Shown: positions 57,470-64,000 of the stretch, one piece after another
How the letters are laid out: each line of letters begins with the position of its first letter
How positions within the stretch are numbered: the stretch's first letter is position 1
Source of the DNA: Chrysopilus asiliformis
Taxonomy: Eukaryota; Arthropoda; Insecta; Diptera; Rhagionidae
Reading direction: 5' to 3'
Assembly (NCBI GenBank): GCA_964034945.1
Contig: OZ035960.1
Coordinates: 85,746,148-85,810,147 of the forward strand
DNA: 64,000 nucleotides
Made by a program: the position numbers and the translations under genes
Notes under the pieces: model-generated
What the model saw: the letters and a program-made list of their open reading frames with translations, nothing else
Told to the model about the DNA's origin: nothing
The model's database searches: none

Positions 57470-57784
57470 AATTTATTTTTGAGTTACTCTCCCACTAGGT
57501 CTGCATGTAGTGATATTTTTTGCCGAAATATTTTTTTTTTGCTATTTTGTCATTTAAGAATGAATTCACAAAAAGTTTTTCTGCGTCTCACGATTTGTAG
57601 ACTTCGGTTTCAAGGGGTAAAGTTGACTGACAACGACGTTGATACTAGCCAAGTTCCTGTAAGCCTGCGTGGAAGTTGGTAAAGCAGGTTTTGATGACGG
57701 TAAGACAGCTTCCGTGCCAGAAACAGGCTCCTAATACTGCATACAAAAGTATTCGGGGCGAAGGGGTTCGGGGGCAGCCCCTAA
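57470..57784 (+). mobile_element. Helitron-type 3' end
   Basis: GGGGTTCGGGGGCAGCCCC forms a GC-rich hairpin directly followed by CTAA (CTRR rule) and then T. Upstream sequence 57640-57735 is related to 1441-1600. The 5' end cannot be placed; TC at 57498 is only one candidate. Confidence 0.5.
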
Positions 57785-57904
57785 TTCTTAGTAAAATTTA
57801 AATAAAAGTGAAAACCTGAAAATATAATGGTTTGATTTTCAAAGCAGCTGAGAACCCGGCGAATTTCATAAAAAGTAACAGAACATTCATATATAATTTT
57901 AAAT

Positions 57905-57910
57905 TTTATT
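57905..57910 (-). promoter_or_regulatory. Probable UBL7 poly(A) signal
   Basis: AATAAA on the minus strand, 29 bp after the UBL7 stop codon, in AT-rich sequence. It is the nearest canonical hexamer. Confidence 0.5.
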
Positions 57911-57938
57911 AAAACGAATACTTAATATCAAATGGGCT

Positions 57939-59162
57939 TCAATTAAATAAATTATGCATTCCACTAAATACGAGATTTATTGCTGCTTCCACTTCACCAT
58001 TGGAAAGTATCAGAGCTTGCAAGTTTACATTAGCATCTGACAGACCCATTTCTCTCATAATTTGCAATTCCGTAGCAAATCGACTTCTAGCATCGACATT
58101 CGAAGCATCAACGGATTGTGGTGTTTCAGTGTCCATTGTGTCCATAACTTGAGACTGCTGAGTATTTCGAGGTTGATTGGACGTCAACAATGCCTGGTTC
58201 AATGCGTTGTTAAACAAAGAGGATGTGATGCGGCCCGCATTTGATGAATTAGAACTTGACGATGACGGCGGATTTAGCTGCGATTGTTGCTGCTCTTCAG
58301 CGATTGTTGAGTTTCTTTGTGCGATATTCGATAGTGAATTGAGGGAAGCGGATCCAGCCAACATTAAAGCAGCAGCCAGTTGATCTCTACTAATTTGCCT
58401 AATTCTAGCTTGCTCAGTTTGTGATGTACTGTTGGATGATGAATCCTCCTCAGAACTAGACGTTAAATCTGAAACTGATCCTTCACCTTTGTTTTGGTAA
58501 GGGTTTTTGTTTGTTAAATTTACATAAAAAGTAATAAGGGGAAAAACTTACTGAATGTCATAACTTCCTGCTTAGCTTCCCGTTTAATAGTCTTCACAAT
58601 AAAATCTGCGGCATCACAGATAATTGCGTAGTCTTGTGCAACTCTTGCGATCACTTCTGGTTTCTTCAACGACTGAAACAAAACTGAGTCTCTTATGAGA
58701 GATTGGGCCCCTAAATTACGTCGAAATTCCGGATATTCCGTTAAAATCTTCTGCAAAATGGTCATTCGGGTATTTATATTTAATGATAGTCCAGCTACAG
58801 AATCAAAAAGTTTAGCGATTCTTTTATAGTCGTCATCTTTGTATGTTTTCGGAGCGTCATATGATTCCCAGGTCGTTGTCTTAGGAAATACATGCACCGT
58901 GGAGCCTGGCTTTATTTCCACATCTTTTATTTTTTTGTCGTCCTCAAGTAGTATTCCACAATATATTAATTCTAGAAATGCTAATGTTATAAAACTAGAC
59001 TTCCTGTTTCTAGAGATACTTACCAATTTCATCATTTTGGACATCAATTTTACTTGCGATTTTTTCGCGAAGAGAAAACACATTTTGTTCTATATCGATG
59101 TTCAGTGGGAGTCTTTCAAATCTTTTGTTAGGCAATCGAATCCCAATAAAGAATTGAGCCAT
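57939..59162 (-). CDS. UBL7: UBL7-like ubiquitin-like/UBA protein
   Basis: Protein with an N-terminal ubiquitin-like fold and a C-terminal UBA domain, thought to link ubiquitinated cargo to the proteasome; cellular role not well defined. Exons (minus): 59162-59024, 58971-58552, 58486-57939; phases agree and the product is 368 aa (human UBL7 380). The UBL is split by intron 1: MAQFFIGIRLPNKRFERLPL ... VQNDEI then ELIYCGILLEDDKKI and IKPGSTVHVF. The central part has a helical domain and a Ser/Gln-rich linker. The C-terminal UBA reads ELQIMREMGLSDANVNLQAL then ILSNGEVEAAINLVFSG. The start ATG at 59162 gives the expected UBL N-terminus. It is divergent from the SUGP1-like gene. Confidence 0.9.
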
Positions 59163-60251
59163 AATTTATTTTACGTAGTTTTTTGGTGAAAAAAGTTTAT
59201 CAAAAATTTATCACCGATACAATAAAATTCCCAGAACGAACTAAGAATGTTTTTAAATTTAAATGACGATGCGACTTTGAAAGTTCTTTGTTTTCTTTAC
59301 AAAGGTAATTTGACATAAAACATTTCCCAAAAAAACAGAAACGTCAAAACACATGTTAACCAGAGTACCAACATTCAATCAGCTCCTCCGGAGTATTTAT
59401 AGGCTAAAGTACTTGAAAACAAATCAGAGTTTCTATACCTTCTTCGTACATCGATGCATCCGTCATGCGTCCGTCCGGTAGACAGTTTTATGCGGAGACA
59501 GTTGGGTACGGCAGCGAATCACTTCTTCTTCACTTTTTTTGCACTTTTTCTATTAGTTTATCGTCGAAACAATTACTTTCAATTTGTTCCATACTTAAAT
59601 TGCTTAAATCGTAAACAAACTTTTTTGCGAAATGACATTTCCGTGCGTTGCCGCATGTAAAAGTAGAAAGTCGACCTACTCTATGCGGTTGCCGCATCGG
59701 AAAACGTATTATTAGGGGAGTACTCATAGCAGCCCGTTGATTTTACTCGAACTGTCAACGTGACGGACGCATGACGGACGCATGGCGGACGCACGGACGT
59801 ATGTTTCTGGTTCTACCTTAATTTTGCTTGCTGTTCTTGTTGGGCAGCGAATTTACTAAATGGTTTTGTATGCTTTAGCTTAACGGAAAATGTACCGATT
59901 TGGAAAAAATTAAACGAATAATTATTAAAATTAGAGTATTTTAATAAAATCAACTCTTAAAAATTAACAAAAATTAACAAAAATTAAATTTCAGTGAAAA
60001 TAAAAAATGCGAAATTTTTGCTGCTCTTAAGTACACAATAGCATTTGAGTTTTTGCTGTCGCTTGTGCTGTCTCTTGGACTATTGTTATCGGCCATTGTA
60101 ATTCAGACATTTCAGTGGTTCTGAAAGCTCTGTTCGGTAAAGTTTGACTCGAATTTGGGATAAAGTTTATTTTAAAATTTGTTTTAATTGTATATCTTGT
60201 GAAGTAGATAAATGAAATATCTCGTTTTAATTGACTACAATTGAAATTAAA
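59163..60251. promoter_or_regulatory. Divergent promoter region of UBL7 and SUGP1
   Basis: The 1.1 kb between two opposed start codons must hold both promoters and 5' UTRs. No TATA box is convincing. About a third of it (59440-59800) is a repeat element, so the core promoters are probably in the outer flanks next to each gene. Confidence 0.45.
59440..59800 (-). repeat. Dispersed repeat between UBL7 and SUGP1
   Basis: Its interior matches 29726-29960 in inverse orientation (same short frame with FTCGNARKCHFAKKFVYDLS). Its ends form an imperfect inverted repeat: GCATCCGTCATGCGTCCGTC near 59456 and GACGGACGCATGACGGACGC near 59761. This suggests a MITE-like unit whose other copies at 25668 and 29670 are rearranged. 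Confidence 0.55.
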
Positions 60252-61887
60252 ATGTCTCGTTCGGGTTTAAGTCGAAGTGATCGGGCTCAGCAAATGTCCC
60301 AACAAGAAGAGTTGATTGCCAAGAAGCGACTGGAAATTTTGGAAAAACAAAAAACTGCAGAGCTTGCCAAGGCAGTCGCTGCTGCACAAAGTGGAGCCCT
60401 AACTCTCGAAAAGATTGAAGAGAAGGAACAACCAAAGTAATAAGTCCTTTTACACTTTTTTATTGAGCTTTTTTTTCTATGGTTATGGTGACCCCCCAAT
60501 TGTTATAGCACTATCCCCGGTATCCTTCAGCTTGCCAAAAGAGGAATACAAAATACATTTTGTAACGATGGATCATTTCTAACGCATTTCAAGAAGATCC
60601 TTGACCAGGCGAAAAAGGAAAATGAGGCGAAAGAACAAAAAGCTGAAAGGTAGTAGAAATATTGGTCTCAAAAATTGAGTTTTGTTTTATATGGGTCTCA
60701 ATTCCAGCGAAAATGTGAAAACCGAAGCTGAACCAATTGAGGCAATAAACGCTGAAGTCATACCTGAAGTCATGCCTGATGAGGTAGTGAAAACTTCTCT
60801 CCTTTCCACTCCTCCTCCACCGCCGCCTCCCCCCGTTGAGGGGGCTAGCAGTCAGCCAGCCCAATCAGTAACAGTGCCTCCTGTAGCACCGAGTTTGCCT
60901 GGACCGATGCCAACACCTTTAGTGCAGTCGTGTGTCCCAGCCCCATCACCAAATAGCATTCAATACAATTTAGTTAATACGAATTTTCCAATTTCCGCAC
61001 CGAATACTGCAGGTGTTCCCCCTTTCCTACCAGTTGCTGCATCTCACATTTCTACTCCATATTTTAATCCCCACGTCCCACCACCCATTATGAAAAGCTC
61101 AGCTTCTACGGCAAATGCTAATGAGCCAAGCATTAGCATTAGTAACAATTCTGTGTTACCACCGGCACCACCTCCGCCACCACCACCGCCGGCTTCGCTC
61201 TTTTTAATTCCTCCAGTCGATGCTGAGCAATTGAGCAATATACCCCCGCCCAAAGAACTTGACCTGAATGCGATACCAAAACCGGAGATGAATATTGAGG
61301 CAATTAAATTACCGGAAAACATTGATCAAGGTTCGTATGAAAAAGGAATGATTGTGAACCTTTTCAGATTAATACTATACTGAATTTCAAAGTCAATCCG
61401 TAAAAAAAACTTGAAGATTTTTCTTTTCACTATCATGTGGAGTAGCATGCAATTTTCAAAATTTGTTTTTCTTTAAATTTTTAGTTGGAATTATTATTTT
61501 TATTAGTTAAATCGATATTGGATATTGGAATGCATACTGCTTCAAATTATTTCACGTACAACTAATTCAGTAATGTATTTATGTGAATACGTAAATCGAA
61601 ATCATTGCGTATTTTCTATATTCTATAAAGAATTTAAATTTTCTAGTCATTTCATATAAATGAAACATAGAAAATTCATAAATAATAATCTTCAGTTAAT
61701 AAACTTTTTTTTGGAGGTGTATACTATTCTTGTTTTGGTAAAATAGATTTTGTATAGTTTTTTCAGACAACAATGACATATTTTTACCAACAACAATAGA
61801 ATCGTTAATCGAATTGGTAGCCGAAAATGGCGATGCTTACGAAGATAAAATTCGAACACGAAAAAATGATGTACACTCATCACTGTG
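60252..61887 (+). CDS. SUGP1: SUGP1-like splicing factor, 5' part
   Basis: SURP/G-patch proteins act in spliceosome branch-site recognition. Exons: 60252-60436, 60509-60649, 60708-61330, 61767-61887, all GT-AG and in phase; about 356 codons are in the window and the last exon ends at a donor (TG|GTAATA). N-terminus: QQEELIAKKRLEILEKQK, then TFCNDGSFLTHFKKILDQ, both with close counterparts at the start of human SUGP1. Next comes a Pro-rich region with two runs of eight to nine prolines. Exon 4 opens a SURP-type segment, ESLIELVAENGDAYEDKI. The in-frame TAA right after the donor would cut the SURP domain short, so I read it as intron. Another SURP protein (CHERP, SFSWAP) is the main alternative. 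Confidence 0.65.
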
Positions 61888-62789
61888 GTAATAAAATTGA
61901 AGATTAATGTTATATTTCACTTATAATTTTTTTTTTATCAAATTCAATATTTTTAAATTTATAATATTGCGATAGATATTTCTTATTATTTATTTCAGTT
62001 AGCGTATTAATATTATTATTAGTATAGTTCGAAAAAGGTTTAAAAGTAAAAATGCATTTATAAAACATTTTCGTTTAAGAGAAACGTATTATAAAATAAC
62101 AAGGCAACTTTTGTACACTCTTGATACACTCTTCGTTTCCCAAAAAAAAGTTACGTATGAGAAGTTTATGGTCAAAATAACTCAATACATTTATTGACCA
62201 AAATCATAGATACTAATAGCACATATCCTTGTTTATACTCTATATGATATATCATATAGGAGTAGAGTAAGTGCGGGTATTGTGGACCTTTGTAAGTATC
62301 CTTTTTTTACTCATATGAGGCAACTATAAATTTTTTTTGTTATCCAAGAGAAAATCGTAACCTTTTAATGTAAAATTTAAAAAAATCCTAATCTGTACAC
62401 CGATTCTGAGCATAATCGATACTTATCGCCAGTGGAATGTCGAAAAGAGGGAATTTTTTTAAAGTTAGGAAATTTTCTTGAAGATCCGCAGCGATGAAGA
62501 ATTTTTTACCTGCCCGATGTGAATTTTATAAGTTGCAATGCTAATGGTATGTGTGTAAATACATTCTCATTATATTAAATTTGTCATATAGAATTTCTTG
62601 ACTGAATTTTACCACTGTATCATTGTTATTAAGTTTGTACTGAATTTATACTTAATACTATAGCATCAATAAATAATTGAATTGAATTGAATTTATAAGT
62701 TGCAAGTGTAATAAGCAACCCAAAAAATCTCGATTTGACAGCCGCAAATGTACCGCGAAAAACTTTAGATAGTGTTTTTAATAATTTAC
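61888..62789. other. Presumed SUGP1 intron 4
   Basis: AT-rich, with no exon that continues the SURP frame. If the gene continues, this intron extends for over 2 kb and carries the Harbinger and HINE relics below. Confidence 0.4.
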
Positions 62790-63220
62790 CAAAGACAATG
62801 AATTCCGCAGTACCCGTTTATTATTACTTTAGGAGGAATCAAATGCGAATAATGAGACGAAATCTACGGGACGCGTCAGATCCTTTTGCGATACTCGAAG
62901 AAAGGTAAAAAAGCGTAAATTATGTATGTTTAAAAACTTTAAATTTATGTGTTTGTGAGGTTTATAGAAATAAATGGGCTTCCACAGGCACTAGCAGTGG
63001 AAATCATTGAAATGTTGACTCCGCACACGCCTAATCAAATTTTAATATCGCCTGCTCTTGGTGTTTTGTATGCGCTAAACTTCTACGCAAACGCACTGTT
63101 TTCACCACCTCACAAAGCAAGCGATATCCCTTGGAAATGTCGATAAAAACGTTGGAAATGTGGAATAGATTTCCAGACGTCAAACCATTAGTGTTACCCG
63201 AGTGAAGGAAATCGCATTGG
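62790..63220 (+). pseudogene. HARBI1-like N-terminal relic
   Basis: Two frames joined across a short gap: RRNLRDASDPFAILEER (near 62855-62905) and EINGLPQALAVEIIEMLTPH then ALNFYANA (62967-63106). They follow the HARBI1 N-terminal pattern up to the region just before the nuclease core, which is missing. Confidence 0.65.
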
Positions 63221-63436
63221 AAGTCAAACCTGCATTAGTGTGCTGTATCCACCAATACAATTAAAAGAAAGTTGAATATGTGCACATAACTCGCTTGTCG
63301 ATAATTATCGACAGTTCCCTCAGAATCCCTATACTGATGGTTTTTTTTGTCTTTTCAAATCGAAAAATGTGAAGATTGACACAATCAGTCAGTTTGATTT
63401 TAGTGCGGGTAATGTGGACCAATGTTGTGTGACCAG

Positions 63437-63565
63437 AGGCCCTATCGGCGAACACGATACGATTGGATCGAGTCGTAAACTCCATGTTGTTGTTGGTGTA
63501 AAACACTAACAACAACATTGAATTTACGATTCGAATCAATCGTATCGTGTTCGCCGATAGGGCCT
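63437..63565. mobile_element. 129-bp palindromic MITE
   Basis: AGGCCCTATCGGCGAACACG then ATACGATTGG at the left pairs with its near-exact complement at the right. AACAACAACAT and ATGTTGTTGTT pair at the centre. It is one almost continuous hairpin. Confidence 0.8.
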
Positions 63566-63570
63566 CAGGT

Positions 63571-63765
63571 GTTAGGGATGAAAAACGATTTTGATTTCCG
63601 AATGTCCGTACATCACAACTTTCGAAAGGTTTGAACTAGAAACTTGAAATTGGTTACGTTTCTCGTAAATGGCTAAGCTAAGTTCTTGAACGGGCAAAAT
63701 TGGAACATTCCTTCCACCATACAAACGAAAGTTTTTTACACTTTTCTCAAAAACGGTGAGAATTA
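63571..63765 (+). repeat. Diverged HINE relative
   Basis: GAACTAGAAACTTGAAATTG, TAAGTTCTTGAACGGGCAAA and CCTTCCACCATACAAACGAA parallel the HINE body in the same order as the copy that follows. Confidence 0.5.
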
Positions 63766-63769
63766 AAAT

Positions 63770-64000
63770 TTTACGCAGATTCGTTTTTTCGTAAAATGCA
63801 AGGCTAAGTTCGTTAATGGGCAAAAATGGACCATTAGGGGGGTACTCCCCATACGAACGAAAACGTTTTTTTGCGAATATCTCAAAAACGGTGCATCTTA
63901 TCAAAAAAGTGCAAGAGCAAAAGTTATTTAGGATATGATTCTACATAAAACTCCCATAGAAATCCGACTGGAATAAATTTTAGAAAATCTTATTGAAAAG
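63770..64000 (+). mobile_element. HINE copy 6, cut by window end
   Basis: TTCGTAAAATGCAAGGCTAA, TGGACCATTAGGGGGGTACT and GCAAAAGTTATTTAGGATAT are identical or nearly so to the body of the other HINEs. The 5' part with the GTCY tract is absent and the 3' end is outside the window. Confidence 0.7.

Noticed and set aside
60589..61322. Gly/Arg-rich frames antisense to the SUGP1-like gene
   Set aside because: Poly-Gly arises from the complement of the proline runs.
61888..61893. SUGP1-like gene ending at the TAA after HSSLW
   Set aside because: The stop lies just past a splice donor (TG|GTAATA) and would truncate the SURP domain, so continuation past the window is more likely.

Overview
The window looks like AT-rich, transposon-dense nuclear DNA from an insect, most likely a fly or midge (Diptera). 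The reasons are short spliced introns, six recognisable animal genes, and repeated DINE-1/Helentron-like elements with (GTCY)n tracts next to piggyBac, mariner, PIF/Harbinger, hAT, Helitron and non-LTR sequences. The species cannot be named from the sequence alone.

Genes. (1) Ras on the minus strand (22843 to 13133, four coding exons, 190 aa), with its last exon repeated downstream at 8454-8630. (2) UBAP1-like ESCRT-I subunit (+, 30398-32183, 570 aa). (3) GOLIM4/GPP130-like Golgi membrane protein (-, 44427 to 37481, 602 aa). (4) ABCB8-like mitochondrial half-ABC transporter (+, 51607-56185, ten exons, about 701 aa). (5) UBL7-like ubiquitin-like/UBA protein (-, 59162 to 57939, 368 aa). (6) The 5' part of a SUGP1-like splicing protein (+, 60252-61887, continuing past the window). 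UBL7 and SUGP1 are divergently arranged over about 1.1 kb. These genes do not form a functional cluster; they are ordinary housekeeping neighbours separated by mobile DNA.

Layout. 1-5350: no gene; foldback elements and a piggyBac relic. 5351-15289: a HINE / unique / HINE / unique / HINE array, a 4,679-bp tandem duplication carrying the last Ras exon. 15290-22843: the rest of Ras, its introns full of HINEs, a hAT MITE, a non-LTR fragment and Harbinger relics. 23000-30000: transposons only, including a Helitron with both canonical ends. 30398-32183: UBAP1. 32200-37480: non-LTR and mariner relics. 37481-44427: GOLIM4, whose 3.6-kb last intron carries several MITEs. 44699-51302: a transposon island (two Harbinger elements, one of them interrupted by a non-LTR retrotransposon, then three foldback/TIR MITEs). 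51607-56185: ABCB8, with a mariner fragment inside a GC-AG intron. 56186-64000: UBL7, SUGP1 and more repeats.

The most interesting observation is the structure of the Ras duplication. The middle HINE carries the left flank of the third HINE and the right flank of the first, as expected for unequal exchange between two dispersed HINE copies. I found no convincing new enzyme system, CRISPR array or gene cluster. All exon joins were made by eye from reading frame, splice motifs and remembered family similarity; no search or alignment program was run.
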